Source of the DNA: Paenibacillus sp. BIHB 4019
GTDB lineage: Bacteria > Bacillota > Bacilli > Paenibacillales > Paenibacillaceae
Direction: 5' to 3'
Length of the DNA: 64,000 bases
NCBI RefSeq assembly: GCF_002741035.1
Contig: NZ_CP016808.1
Span: forward strand, 2,790,001-2,854,000
Made by a program: the position numbers and the translations under genes. Below are positions 10,029 to 19,763 of this stretch, piece by piece; position 1 is the stretch's first letter, and each line of letters begins with the position of its first letter. The notes beneath the pieces are model-generated. The model did no database searches. It saw nothing but the letters and a program-made list of their open reading frames with translations, and was not told the DNA's origin.

Positions 10029-10763
10029 TTGAAGCAGAACAAATATGATGAGTCCTCTTTTTTCACAAATTATAGCCAGATGGCTCGTTCGATTGGGGGA
10101 CTGGATGCCGCTGGAGAATGGTCGTTCTTTCGGCAAATGCTGCCGGAGCTGGCTGGCACAAGAGTGCTCGATCTAGGCTGCGGGTTTGGCTGGCATTGCC
10201 GCTATGCGCGGGAACAGCATGCCCGCTCGGTTGTGGGGATTGACCTTTCGGGGAACATGCTGGAACGGGCAAAAGAAATGACGGACGATGAGCAGATTGA
10301 ATATCGCCAGCTTGCGATTGAGGACATCGATTTTCCGGCGGGGGAGTTCGATATCGTCATTAGCTCGCTTGCGCTGCACTATGTGGAGCACTCGGGCGAC
10401 CTTTTTAAGAAAGTCCATCATTGCTTGACGCCAGGCGGAGCTTTTGTATTTTCGGTTGAACACCCGGTGTTCACTGCGCTTGCGGGGCAGGACTGGCATT
10501 ATGGGGCAGAAGGGGAAAAGCTGCATTGGCCGCTTGATGATTATCATCGGGAGGGCCTGCGCCAGTCCAGATTTCTGGAGCATGATGTCGTTAAATACCA
10601 TCGTACGGTTTCAACTTATATAAACCTTTTGCTTGAATCCGGGTTTGAGCTTAAACAGCTTTCGGAGCTTGCGCCAACGAAGGAGCTGCTGGATAGCCAT
10701 CCGGCTTGGCAGGAGGAAATGCGCCGTCCGATGTTTTTATTAGTTTCAGCCGTGAAGAAATAG
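10029..10763 (+). CDS. class I SAM-dependent methyltransferase
   Basis: A 244-residue Rossmann-type methyltransferase. Motif I VLDLGCGFGWHCRYA (residues about 44-58) and the acidic GIDLSGNMLERA bind S-adenosylmethionine, and DIVISSLALHYVE is motif IV. The architecture fits the Methyltransf_11/25 group of small-molecule or quinone-type methylases. The substrate is not evident. It begins at TTG 10029 behind GGAGGT (about 11 bases upstream) and ends before a strong terminator at 10819. The C-terminal part (FLEHDVVKYHRTVSTYINLL) is typical of this group of Firmicute proteins. Confidence 0.88.
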   Translation: MKQNKYDESSFFTNYSQMARSIGGLDAAGEWSFFRQMLPELAGTRVLDLGCGFGWHCRYAREQHARSVVGIDLSGNMLERAKEMTDDEQIEYRQLAIEDIDFPAGEFDIVISSLALHYVEHSGDLFKKVHHCLTPGGAFVFSVEHPVFTALAGQDWHYGAEGEKLHWPLDDYHREGLRQSRFLEHDVVKYHRTVSTYINLLLESGFELKQLSELAPTKELLDSHPAWQEEMRRPMFLLVSAVKK

Positions 10764-10818
10764 AAAAATATAATGAAAGGCATTTGCTGCAAATGCAAGA
10801 TGCTGCCTAATCAAAAGT

Positions 10819-10857
10819 GACGTTTGCTCTGTGTAGAACAGAGCAGGCGTCTTTTTT
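10819..10857 (+). terminator. intrinsic terminator after the methyltransferase gene
   Basis: GACGTTTGCTCTGT and ACAGAGCAGGCGTC pair almost completely, followed by seven T. Confidence 0.85.
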
Positions 10858-10968
10858 TGAACTAGAGGGGGGGAAGTAGACCGTGAGGAGGGAAGGGGAT
10901 GAGCAATATGGCGATGGACAGTCCATCCAGAACACCCGTCTCAAGGCTGCATGAGCTCCTGCACGCGC

Positions 10969-12741
10969 TTAATCAATCGGGATCGCGATGTATATGCCAG
11001 TTCCCCAGCCAAGCTTGCTGCGGATGGTTAAGCCGAAGGGTTTGCCATAGGTAAGCTTCAATCTTTTTTGCGTATTAAACATGCCGATATGTTGGGATTG
11101 CTCCAGGCTGCTTTCCAGCTGGGTTCGCAAATAAGCGAGCCTTTCAGCCGTTACGCCTATGCCGTTGTCGACGACGGAGAGCAGCAGCCGCGCACCGGAC
11201 ACCCGTGCTTTTACCCGGATTTGGCCAAAGCTGTCCTTTTCTTTTATGCCATGATAAAGGCTGTTTTCAATGAGCGGCTGGAAGGTCAGCTTAAGCACAT
11301 GATATTTGAGCGCTTTGTCATCTACGTCCCAGCTGACATCAAATTTGTCCTTGTAGCGCGTGCGGAGAATGGCGATATAGGGCAGCGTCTGATTGATTTC
11401 TGTTTGCAGCGATACCATGCCTGAGCCGCCTTCGAGCGAATAGCGCAAAATATCGGATAAGTTCTCGATTATATCGGTCATATCATTAGGGCCACCGGTC
11501 AGCTTGCTCGCCTTCCAGTTGAGCGTCTCTAGCGTATTAAAGAGAAAATGGGGATTGATTTGCGCATGCAGCGCTTCGAATTCCAGTGTTTGCAGCAAAT
11601 ATTTTCGCTCGGACAGCTGTACCTTTAAGAAATTATGCTCGATGAAATGATTAAGCGTATTTTGCAAAATGTAGCCAAAAACATCCTTAGAGTAACGAGG
11701 CAGAGGCGGAAGCGGGCGGCCGCTCTTGGCGAAATCCAAAATCGTGACAATCGCCTTCAGATTGCTGTAGTTTTTACGAGTCAGCCAGTAGGCCAGCATA
11801 GTGCCGATTGCGAACGAAATGATCAGCAGCACCAATGTAGTCAGCTTGAGCCCATTCGGAATGACATATAAGGAGTCGCTAGGCACGCTAGAGAGAAAGG
11901 TCCATTGATATTTTGCGGAAGCCAGCTTGTTCAGCACCTGCGTTTCGCCATTGATCTTCATGGAGAAGAATGAGCTGTCTGTCCGGTAAATCGTCTCGGC
12001 ATCTTCGGCGGTCAGCTTATAGTCCGGATGATTGCGAAAAATAACGTTATTGTCACGGTCCAAAATAAAGATGCTTTGCCCTTGCAGCGTATCCAGCTCG
12101 TTTAAGCTTTGCGTAATGTAATCAGGCTTAACATTGAGGACAATGATGCCATCGTTGTCGGCAGCTACAGAAATGCGGCGGAACATCGTAATGACATTCG
12201 TCTGCACGGTGGACTGGCCAGTTGTTGGACGGATGACGGGCCGGCTTTCTGCCCACATCAGCTCATCCAAAGGGTGGCTTTGATAGCTGCTGTACCAGTC
12301 CGAATCGTAAAAGTCATTCAGCTCGACCAGTCCGCCAGTCGTTGAGGAAATAAACCGCTTGCGGTCATTATTTAAATAAATATAAATCGAATCAATATAG
12401 GGCTTGCCGATGGACGGCGAATCGATAAAATTTTTGAGCGAGGCAAGCTGATCGTAATCGACGGGCTCGGGAAATTCTTTGGTCATCATATTTTTTAAAT
12501 TCGTAAATTGAAGCGCGCTGGCGACAATATGCAGATTCAGCGTATCCAGCTCGTTAAAGATCAGCTCGATATTGCCTTTCGTCTGCTTCAGCAGATTCAT
12601 ATTGTTATTGTTGATTTCCTTCGTTATATATTGCGAAATGAGGAACGTGGACAATGTGCCAAGCACCAGCAGCGGTACAAGCATTGGGATAAGAAAAGTA
12701 AGCAGATTGCGGGCGAAAAATTTAAAATACACCTTGGTCAT
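10969..12741 (-). CDS. YesM-type sensor histidine kinase
   Basis: A 590-residue membrane kinase. A first membrane segment near residues 12-35 and a second near 297-317 enclose an extracellular sensor region. A HAMP-like linker leads to the His_kinase motif QINPHFLFNTLETLNW (phospho-acceptor His about residue 397) and an HATPase domain with VDNGIGVT. This is the YesM/LytS-like class that usually senses sugars together with an Lpl-type transporter. The gene shares ATGA (12738-12741) with the upstream response regulator, so the two are translationally coupled. No binding protein or permease is adjacent, so the signal is unknown. Its 3' end faces the methyltransferase gene. Confidence 0.92.
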   Translation of the reverse strand: MTKVYFKFFARNLLTFLIPMLVPLLVLGTLSTFLISQYITKEINNNNMNLLKQTKGNIELIFNELDTLNLHIVASALQFTNLKNMMTKEFPEPVDYDQLASLKNFIDSPSIGKPYIDSIYIYLNNDRKRFISSTTGGLVELNDFYDSDWYSSYQSHPLDELMWAESRPVIRPTTGQSTVQTNVITMFRRISVAADNDGIIVLNVKPDYITQSLNELDTLQGQSIFILDRDNNVIFRNHPDYKLTAEDAETIYRTDSSFFSMKINGETQVLNKLASAKYQWTFLSSVPSDSLYVIPNGLKLTTLVLLIISFAIGTMLAYWLTRKNYSNLKAIVTILDFAKSGRPLPPLPRYSKDVFGYILQNTLNHFIEHNFLKVQLSERKYLLQTLEFEALHAQINPHFLFNTLETLNWKASKLTGGPNDMTDIIENLSDILRYSLEGGSGMVSLQTEINQTLPYIAILRTRYKDKFDVSWDVDDKALKYHVLKLTFQPLIENSLYHGIKEKDSFGQIRVKARVSGARLLLSVVDNGIGVTAERLAYLRTQLESSLEQSQHIGMFNTQKRLKLTYGKPFGLTIRSKLGWGTGIYIAIPID

Positions 12742-13505
12742 TCCAATCGCCTGCCATCCATATTGCGGTATTCTCTAGGCGTCTCTCCAAAATAGCGGCG
12801 GAACGTGCGCGTGAAGTTTTTGGCATTGCTATAGCCAACCAGCTCGCTAATTTCGTACGTTTTATAGGAGGGGTCCTTAAGCAGCTCGGCCGCTTTGTTC
12901 ATACGGACCGCCGTTAAATAATCGGAGAAGTTTTCACCCGTCTTCTGCTTAAAATATTTGCTTAAATAGTAGGGGTTCATATATACGACATTAGAGGCAT
13001 TTTCCAAGGAGGCTTCCTTGTAATGGCATGAAATATAATGCTTAATTTTATCAATCGCTGTTTCGGGGGCTGACGGTTCTTCGGCTCGGGCATCTTCTGA
13101 CGGCTCCGATTGCTGCTCAAGCAAAGCCTTGAGGTCTAGATCCTCTTTAAGGCGTTCGAAAACTTTATTGATTTCGCTGTATTTCGTCGGCTTTAATAAA
13201 TATTGCTTCACGCCATAGTTTAGCGCCTGCTGGGCCAGCTCAAATTCCCGGTGGCCGCTTAGCAGCACAACGCTTACGCTTGAACGCTGCTCAAACAGCT
13301 TGCGGGCAACTTCAATTCCTCCCATCTGCGGCATTTTAATGTCGCACAGCAGCACATCCACGGGCTGCCCCGCCATATATTCGAGCGCATGCAAGCCATT
13401 TGCCGCTTGTCCTACTACCTCGAAGCCGATATGATCCCAAGGAATGTACTGGCTTAATCCATTGCGAATTTCAATCTCATCATCAGCGATCAACAGCTTA
13501 TACAA
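12738..13505 (-). CDS. YesN-type response regulator with AraC DNA-binding domain
   Basis: A 255-residue protein. The receiver domain has the acidic pair IADDE, the phospho-acceptor in LLCDIKMPQMGG and the conserved lysine in YLLKPTK. Residues about 150-250 contain an AraC-type double helix-turn-helix (ASNVVYMNPYYLSKYFKQKT; ISELVGYSNAKNFTRTFRRY). Its stop overlaps the start of the YesM-type kinase gene, with which it forms a two-component pair. The 309-base gap to the divergent amidohydrolase gene would hold both promoters. Confidence 0.93.
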   Translation of the reverse strand: MYKLLIADDEIEIRNGLSQYIPWDHIGFEVVGQAANGLHALEYMAGQPVDVLLCDIKMPQMGGIEVARKLFEQRSSVSVVLLSGHREFELAQQALNYGVKQYLLKPTKYSEINKVFERLKEDLDLKALLEQQSEPSEDARAEEPSAPETAIDKIKHYISCHYKEASLENASNVVYMNPYYLSKYFKQKTGENFSDYLTAVRMNKAAELLKDPSYKTYEISELVGYSNAKNFTRTFRRYFGETPREYRNMDGRRLE

Positions 13506-13814
13506 AGGGCGGCCCCCTATTCCAAAGTAAGATATTATGTTATGTTAAGTGACATTATAGCATTGCGCAAACAGATATTCTATGAAAAATGACTGGGAAA
13601 TGAGCGATTTTATTCGTTTTGGACGATAGGAGAAGGAAGGTTAGTGTCAAAAATGGAGGCGGAATATTGAAAAATGATACCTTTGAGCCTTGCCAGTGCT
13701 AGAAATTCGTTAAAAAAGGAGAGTAATTCACAAATGCGGCCCCTGTTTATCCTTTAGGTTCTATTGTTACAATTATGTTATGTAATTTAACGTTGAATCT
13801 GGAGGTGCTGGGGC
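13506..13814. other. divergent intergenic region between the response regulator and amidohydrolase genes
   Basis: No gene is seen. TATTATGTTATGTTAAGTGA at about 13533 and ATTATGTTATGTAATTTAAC at about 13771 share the core TTATGTTATGT, one near each divergent gene. They could be sites for the same regulator. GGAGGTG at 13801-13807 is the ribosome site of the next gene. Confidence 0.4.
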
Positions 13815-15230
13815 ATGCTGAAGCAGGGTTTGGATTTAAGCGACATGATTGAGCTTAAGAAGCAATCGTTCACGGCGTTAAGCGATCAAATTTGGGAACT
13901 TGCCGAAACGCGTTTTGAAGAGCGCCAATCGGCTGAGCTGCTGTGCAAGGCGCTTGAGGAGGAAGGCTTTCGAGTGGAACGGGGCGTCGGCGGCATAGAA
14001 ACGGCCTTCATAGGCAGCTACAGCTATGGTGAAGGGACGCCTGTTCTTGCGATATTGGGAGAGTTTGATGCGCTCGCAGGGCTGAGCCAGCGCAAGGGGC
14101 TGTCGGAAGAGCAGCCGGTTGAGCCGGGAGGCAATGGGCATGGCTGCGGCCATAATCTGCTCGGCACGGGCTCGCTGGCTGCGGCTGTTGCGCTGCGCCA
14201 TTATATGGAGCAGAAAGGGATTTCCGGAACGGTGCGCTATTATGGCTGTCCAGGCGAGGAGGGCGGCTCGGGTAAAGCGTTTATGGCGCGAGAGGGCTTA
14301 TTCGATGATGCAGATATGGCGATTTGCTGGCATCCGGGAGGCTTAAATGGCATTATGCCGGGGAACTCCCTCGCCAACTACCAAATTTATTATAAATTTA
14401 AGGGCCGCTCCTCCCATGCAGCAGGCAGTCCGCATTTGGGCAGAAGCGCGCTCGATGCAGTCGAGCTGATGAATGTGGGCGTGAACTATTTGCGCGAGCA
14501 TATCATCCCGGAAGCCAGGGTGCATTATGCAGTGACGAATGCGGGCGGCATTTCACCGAATGTCGTGCAAGGGGCGGCGGAGGTGCTGTATCTCATTCGT
14601 GCGCCAGAAACGCCGCAGGTAGAGGAAATCTATCAGCGTGTATGCAATATTGCAAGAGGGGCCGCGCTGATGACAGGCACCGAGGTCGAGATTGTGTTCG
14701 ACAAGGCCTGCTCTAATTTGGTGCCAAACTATACGCTTGGCCGTGCCATGCATAAGCAGTTCGAACAACTGGGGTTGCCTGTATTTTCCGAAGAGGAGCA
14801 GCGCTACGCCCGTGCGATTCGCGCTACGCTGTCGGAGGCGGACAAAGCGAGCGTTACTTATAAGGAGGTTGCAGGCAAGGATTTATGCGACATCTTGCTG
14901 CCCTTTGATGAGCGGGAGGGCGGGAGCCGAATGTCGGGCTCGACGGATGTTGGCGATGTGAGCTGGATTGTGCCAACGGTACAATGCTTCACCTCCTGCG
15001 TCGCCATCGGCACGCCCTTCCATACGTGGCAGGTCGTCGCACAGGGCGCTTCGTCCATTGGCCATAAAGGCATGCTGCACGCCGCCAAGGTGATGGCGAT
15101 GACCGGACTCGAAGCGCTGCAGTCGCCTGAGCTGATTGCGGAGGCGAAGGCGGAGCTGAAGGAGCGGCTGCAGGGTGGAGCTTATGAATGCCCAATACCT
15201 GCCTATGTAAAACCATCGGCGAAAAAGTAA
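13815..15230 (+). CDS. M20-family amidohydrolase (AbgB-like), copy 1
   Basis: A 471-residue zinc amidohydrolase resembling AbgB, the catalytic subunit that cleaves p-aminobenzoyl-glutamate, and related aminoacylases. Metal and catalytic motifs are visible: GNGHGCGHNLLG, YGCPGEEGGSGKAFMA, ICWHPGG, SSHAAGSPHLGRSALDAVEL, STDVGDVSW and SIGHKGMLHAAKVM. The dimerisation insert between the two halves of the metal site is present. It starts at ATG 13815 behind GGAGGTG. A closely related copy lies at 17286, with an exporter gene between them and an oligopeptide-type transporter after them. This suggests uptake and hydrolysis of an N-acyl or peptide-like compound; the substrate is unknown. Confidence 0.9.
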   Translation: MLKQGLDLSDMIELKKQSFTALSDQIWELAETRFEERQSAELLCKALEEEGFRVERGVGGIETAFIGSYSYGEGTPVLAILGEFDALAGLSQRKGLSEEQPVEPGGNGHGCGHNLLGTGSLAAAVALRHYMEQKGISGTVRYYGCPGEEGGSGKAFMAREGLFDDADMAICWHPGGLNGIMPGNSLANYQIYYKFKGRSSHAAGSPHLGRSALDAVELMNVGVNYLREHIIPEARVHYAVTNAGGISPNVVQGAAEVLYLIRAPETPQVEEIYQRVCNIARGAALMTGTEVEIVFDKACSNLVPNYTLGRAMHKQFEQLGLPVFSEEEQRYARAIRATLSEADKASVTYKEVAGKDLCDILLPFDEREGGSRMSGSTDVGDVSWIVPTVQCFTSCVAIGTPFHTWQVVAQGASSIGHKGMLHAAKVMAMTGLEALQSPELIAEAKAELKERLQGGAYECPIPAYVKPSAKK

Positions 15231-15475
15231 CAACGGCAGGTACGCGTGACAACGTAACACAGGAGTAATGAAGCAATGGCAACGAAAAGCAAAGCAAAGG
15301 GCAATCAAAAAGGCTGCGAAGCTCGTGAGGATAGGGCGTGTGCAGCCTTTTTGCAATTAAGCTTTTATCATCAGGAGCATGCGGCGCTGCGGGCAAAGCC
15401 GTATTTGATGCGGCGCTTGCCTTACTGCCTTCGTGCGCTCACGGCATAGGCTGCCGCCAAAGGAGAGAAAGGGAT

Positions 15476-16951
15476 ATGTCCGCTTCGCGCAAGGAAGCAA
15501 CAGGAGAATTTTCGGAAGGCTCGTTTTGGCCGATTATGACAGCGATATTTTTCGGCGCGTTTTTATCCGTATTGGCTATTTCCTCGATTAATGTGGCGAT
15601 CCCTGTGCTTATGAACCATTTTCAGGCGGAGCTAAGCACCGTGAAATGGACTTTGACGGGATTTATGCTGGCGAATGGCATTATTGCTCCAGTGACGGGC
15701 TATTTAGTCGATAAGCTAAGTGCGAAATATTTATACATTTTAGCGCTTGTCGGCTTCACGGTATCGTGCGCGCTGTGCGCAGTAGCGTGGAGCATGGAGG
15801 CGCTGATCGTCTTCCGGCTGCTGCAAGGGCTGTTCAGCGGCTTGATTTTGCCTGTGACGATGACGATTATTTATCAGGTTATTCCGCGGGAGCGCCAAGC
15901 CTTCGCCAGCAGCATGTGGAGCCTTTCGACCGTACTTGCTCCTGCGCTTGGGCCGACGTTGTCAGGGTGGCTCATTCAGTCGCTGTCCTGGCAGTGGGTG
16001 TTTTGGATGAATCTGCCCTTCGGCATTGCTGCGGTGGTTGCGGCTTGGAAGCTGCTTCCGCATTACCGATTAAGCGAGCCGAAACGGTTCGACAGCTCGG
16101 GCTTTGCGCTGGTCATTACATGCAGCTCCTTCCTGCTCATTGCGTTCAGTGAAATCGATCAATGGGGCTGGGGCTCTTGGAAAACAGTCGGGCTGCTGGT
16201 TGCCGGAATGCTGCTGCTGCTTGCCTTCATATGGCGGGAGAGAAATGCTGCGGAGCCGCTGCTGGATTTGTCCGTATTCAGCAACAGGCGGTTTGCGATG
16301 TGTCTCGTCGTCAGCAGCGTGCTTGGCATGTCCCTATACAGTGGATCATATTTGACCCCTGTGTTCCTTCAAACGATTCAATCAGCTTCCGCGATGGAGG
16401 CGGGACTGGTCATGCTGCCAGCTTCCATTGCTATGGCGGTTTTTATTCCGATTGCTGGAAAGCTGTATGGGCGTGTTGGCCCGGCGAGGCTAGTTCTGAC
16501 AGGCCTTTTGCTAATGGGGATTGGAACGCTTGCGATGTCGCGGTTAACGGTGGATACGCCGCATAGTTACGTGATAGGCTGGATGATTGTTCGCAACATT
16601 GGCGTGGCGCTTGGCATTGTGCCTGTCTCGAATGCGGGGATGGAGCAAATTGCCCGCCAGATGACGGCTCATGCTTCGTCGGCTAGCAATTGGGTACGTC
16701 AGGCGAGTGCCTCGCTGGCAATAGGCTTGTTTACGTCGCTGCTGTCGACGCGGCTCATGGTGCATGTGGCGGAGAAGGGCCCGCAAACACCAGATACGGG
16801 TAAAGAACTGCAGGCCTATACGATGGCGATTAATGACGTCACGCTTCTGGCTGCTCTTATTGTATTTGCGGTATTGCCGTTTTTATGGGTGCTGCGGAGG
16901 CGGAAGGAATCCGTTATTTTGCCTCCAGACCAAGCCTTCGTTTCTAAATAA
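15476..16951 (+). CDS. MFS transporter, DHA2 (EmrB/QacA) drug-efflux type
   Basis: A 491-residue integral membrane protein with about 14 hydrophobic segments. The motif-A region GYLVDKLSAKYLYI, the motif-C-type stretch WSLSTVLAPALGPTLSGWLI and the length fit the DHA2 family of proton-coupled exporters. ATG 15476 is preceded by AAAGGAG; earlier in-frame codons to 15338 encode a poor extension. It is placed between the two AbgB-like amidohydrolases, so it may export a product or the toxic parent compound, but this is inference. A terminator follows at 16987. Confidence 0.9.
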   Translation: MSASRKEATGEFSEGSFWPIMTAIFFGAFLSVLAISSINVAIPVLMNHFQAELSTVKWTLTGFMLANGIIAPVTGYLVDKLSAKYLYILALVGFTVSCALCAVAWSMEALIVFRLLQGLFSGLILPVTMTIIYQVIPRERQAFASSMWSLSTVLAPALGPTLSGWLIQSLSWQWVFWMNLPFGIAAVVAAWKLLPHYRLSEPKRFDSSGFALVITCSSFLLIAFSEIDQWGWGSWKTVGLLVAGMLLLLAFIWRERNAAEPLLDLSVFSNRRFAMCLVVSSVLGMSLYSGSYLTPVFLQTIQSASAMEAGLVMLPASIAMAVFIPIAGKLYGRVGPARLVLTGLLLMGIGTLAMSRLTVDTPHSYVIGWMIVRNIGVALGIVPVSNAGMEQIARQMTAHASSASNWVRQASASLAIGLFTSLLSTRLMVHVAEKGPQTPDTGKELQAYTMAINDVTLLAALIVFAVLPFLWVLRRRKESVILPPDQAFVSK

Positions 16952-16986
16952 CATGCTTTTAGGCTCTCAAAGGAACAACCGAACAA

Positions 16987-17027
16987 AAAGCTTCCATGAC
17001 TAGTTTTAGTCGTGGGAGCTTTTTTAA
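16987..17027 (+). terminator. intrinsic terminator after the MFS gene
   Basis: AAAGCTTCCATGACTA and TAGTCGTGGGAGCTTT pair around GTTT and are followed by T residues. It separates the first amidohydrolase-MFS unit from the second amidohydrolase-transporter unit. Confidence 0.85.
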
Positions 17028-17285
17028 ATAGCATTTGTCTCATGGAAAAGGCTGTAAAAGGATCTTCATTAGCTGTCCTAGGTGAAAAAGTATCTATTTT
17101 AGCTAGAAAAATGAAATAAAGATACCTATTGCCGTCAAGCCTCCAGCTTTATGCCAAAATATGAATCCAAATCATAAATCCAATGCCTACTAATACGGCT
17201 CAAAATCCTGTTTAATTGACGTAAGAAAAGTTCACATGCAATTCGCGCTAGTGAATAACAGAGACAGGAAAAGGAGCTGACTGCT

Positions 17286-18713
17286 TTGAGCCCAACGAAT
17301 AAGACGCATCATGCAGAACGTTTATCCGCAATTATTGACGAGAAACGAGAGGCATTCATTCGCCTGAGCGATGAAATTTGGGCATATGCAGAAACGCGTT
17401 ATACGGAGCAGAAGTCGGCGGAGCTTGTCGCTGCCACCCTTGAGCAGGAAGGTTTCGACGTAGTGAGGGAAGCGGGCGATGTGCCTCATGCGATCGTTGG
17501 CAGCTTTGGCTCAGGTGCCCCGGTCATCGCCATCTTGGGCGAATATGATGCCTTATTTAATTTGAGCCAGCGCCCGGGCTTGACGGAGAAGCAGCCGATT
17601 GAGGCAGGCGGCAATGGACATGGATGCGGACATAATTTGCTTGGTGCCGGGGCACTCGCGGCAGCGGCAGCACTGCGGATTTACATGCTGGAAAATGGCT
17701 TGGCCGGCACGGTGAAATATTATGGCTGTCCAGCGGAAGAAGGCGGAGGCGGCAAGGCGTTTATGGCAAGGGCCGGGCTATTCGACGGCGTAGATGCGGC
17801 GTTGACCTGGCATCCATCCACGCGTAACGGGGTGATGTCCTATGGCTTTCTCGCTACGTGCCAAGTGTATTACAAGTTCAAGGGACGAAGCTCCCATGCC
17901 GCTGCCAGCCCGCATCTGGGACGCAGCGCGCTAGATGCCGTGGAGCTGATGAACGTGGGCGCCAACTACTTGCGGGAGCATCTGGAGCAGGAAACGCGCC
18001 TGCATTATGCGGTTACGAATGCCGGCGGCATTTCGCCAAACGTTGTACAGGCGGAGGCTGAGGTGCTGTATAAGCTGAGAGCTCCGCTGAATGAGCAGGT
18101 GGCGCAAATGTATGAGCGTGTAACGAACATTGCCCGCGGCGCGGCACTGATGACCGAAACAGAGCTGGAAATCCGCTTTGACGCGGCTTCCTCGAATATG
18201 ATTTTGAACACAGCGCTTGAAAAGGTGATGCAGCAAAATTTCGAACGGCTTGGCGTTCCGCAGTTTGATGCGGAGGAAAAGGCGTTCGCCAGCCATATTC
18301 GCCTGACGCTGTCCCCGCAGGAGCTGCAAAGCGATAGGCAGCAGGGCGACGATACGGAGCAGCCGCTGGCCGATAAGCTGGAGGCGTACAAGCCCAAAGC
18401 CGGCATCGTGCCCGGCTCGACGGATGTAGGCGATGTAAGCTGGCTTGTGCCGACAGCGCAATGCGGAACCGCATGTCTTGCGCTTGGCACGCCGCTGCAT
18501 ACCTGGCAGGTCGTCTCCCAAGGCGCCACGTCGATTGGACATAAAGGCATGCTGCATGCCGGCAAAGTTATGGCGGCGACGGCAGCGGAGCTTCTGCTAA
18601 ATCCCGAGCTGCTTGCGTTGGCGAAGCAGGAGCATGAGGCAGAGCGCGAGGGCAAGCCTTACCAAAGCTTAATTCCGCCTGAAGCGAAGCCGCTGCCCGT
18701 TGTTGCAAGGTAA
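17286..18713 (+). CDS. M20-family amidohydrolase (AbgB-like), copy 2
   Basis: A 475-residue paralogue of the enzyme at 13815; the two align along their whole length with the same metal-binding motifs (GNGHGCGHNLLG, YGCPAEEGGGGKAFMA, TWHPSTRNG, SSHAAASPHLGRSALDAVEL, STDVGDVSW, SIGHKGMLHAGKVM). The start is TTG 17286 after AAAAGGAG. It is 48 bases upstream of the OppD-like ATPase gene and likely heads that operon, so it probably acts on a compound brought in by the transporter. The most variable stretch compared with copy 1 is residues about 335-375, which may alter specificity. Confidence 0.9.
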   Translation: MSPTNKTHHAERLSAIIDEKREAFIRLSDEIWAYAETRYTEQKSAELVAATLEQEGFDVVREAGDVPHAIVGSFGSGAPVIAILGEYDALFNLSQRPGLTEKQPIEAGGNGHGCGHNLLGAGALAAAAALRIYMLENGLAGTVKYYGCPAEEGGGGKAFMARAGLFDGVDAALTWHPSTRNGVMSYGFLATCQVYYKFKGRSSHAAASPHLGRSALDAVELMNVGANYLREHLEQETRLHYAVTNAGGISPNVVQAEAEVLYKLRAPLNEQVAQMYERVTNIARGAALMTETELEIRFDAASSNMILNTALEKVMQQNFERLGVPQFDAEEKAFASHIRLTLSPQELQSDRQQGDDTEQPLADKLEAYKPKAGIVPGSTDVGDVSWLVPTAQCGTACLALGTPLHTWQVVSQGATSIGHKGMLHAGKVMAATAAELLLNPELLALAKQEHEAEREGKPYQSLIPPEAKPLPVVAR

Positions 18714-18761
18714 AAATCAGGTCCAGCTTCACCACATTTGCAGAGGGAGCGTGAGAAGCGC

Positions 18762-19763
18762 ATGGAGCATTTGCTAACCGTCAATCGGCTGCAGACAACC
18801 TTTCGTACGGATCAAGGAGAAGTCATTTCGATTGATGATGTCAGCTTCCGGCTTAAACCGGGAGAGACGCTGGGCATCGTTGGCGAATCTGGCTGCGGCA
18901 AAAGTGTCACCTCCTTGTCGATTATGCGATTGCTCGGGGCGAAGGGGCGCATCAGCCGCGGGGAAATTATTTTTGAGGATAAAAGCCTTGGGGAACTGAC
19001 CGAAGCTCAGATGCGCGATATTCGCGGCAATGATATTTCGATGATTTTTCAGGAGCCGATGACGTCGCTTAATCCGGTATTTACGATCGGGCATCAAATG
19101 GTTGAAGCGATTCGGCTGCATATGAGTCTGGATAAGAAGGCGGCGAGAGCCTATGCGATCGAAATGTTGAAAAGGGTAGGCATTCCCCGTCCTGAGGTTA
19201 TGGTGGATGAATATCCGCATGCGCTCTCCGGGGGCATGAGACAGCGGGTCATGATTGCGATGGCGCTGTCCTGCGAGCCGCGCCTGCTCATTGCGGATGA
19301 GCCGACGACGGCGCTGGATGTGACGATTCAGGCGCAAATTTTGGAGCTGATGAAGAAGCTGAAGCAGGAGTCGGGCACCGCAATTATGCTCATTACCCAT
19401 GATCTTGGCGTCATTGCGGAAATGGCGGATAAAGTCATCGTGATGTATGCAGGCCAAGTTGTAGAGGAGACGGATGTGTTTACATTGTTCGATGAGCCTA
19501 AGCATCCCTATACACAGGGGCTTATGCAGTCCATTCCGCATATTGATGCGGAGCTTGGCGAGCGGCTTGCATCCATACCGGGCTCCGTCCCGTCTTTGCA
19601 AAATATGCCGGCAGGCTGCCGCTTCCGTGCCAGATGCCCCCATGCGATGGAAAAATGCGAAGCGGAGCTTCCGCCATTAATCCCCTCCGGCAAAAATCAC
19701 TTAACACGCTGTTGGCTCGCTGAGCAGCCGGCAAGCATGGCGAAGGAGGCTGCGTATGGTTAA
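18762..19763 (+). CDS. oligopeptide/dipeptide ABC transporter ATPase (OppD/DppD type)
   Basis: A 333-residue ATPase with Walker A GESGCGKS, signature LSGGMRQRV, Walker [15 protein letters not shown] and H-loop ITHDLG. The C-terminal oligo_HPY region has the cysteine cluster [15 protein letters not shown] typical of OppD/DppD. ATG 18762 lies downstream of GAGGGAG; TTG 18738 is in frame upstream. The stop overlaps the next gene, which starts at 19756, showing tight coupling with the second ATPase. Confidence 0.93.
   Translation: MEHLLTVNRLQTTFRTDQGEVISIDDVSFRLKPGETLGIVGESGCGKSVTSLSIMRLLGAKGRISRGEIIFEDKSLGELTEAQMRDIRGNDISMIFQEPMTSLNPVFTIGHQMVEAIRLHMSLDKKAARAYAIEMLKRVGIPRPEVMVDEYPHALSGGMRQRVMIAMALSCEPRLLIADEPTTALDVTIQAQILELMKKLKQESGTAIMLITHDLGVIAEMADKVIVMYAGQVVEETDVFTLFDEPKHPYTQGLMQSIPHIDAELGERLASIPGSVPSLQNMPAGCRFRARCPHAMEKCEAELPPLIPSGKNHLTRCWLAEQPASMAKEAAYG

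Noticed and set aside
10899..11057. A short forward frame with a GGAGGG-type ribosome site starting MSNMAMDSPSRTP.
   Set aside because: Two thirds of it overlap the 3' end of the kinase gene on the other strand, and the translation becomes Cys/Trp-rich nonsense there.
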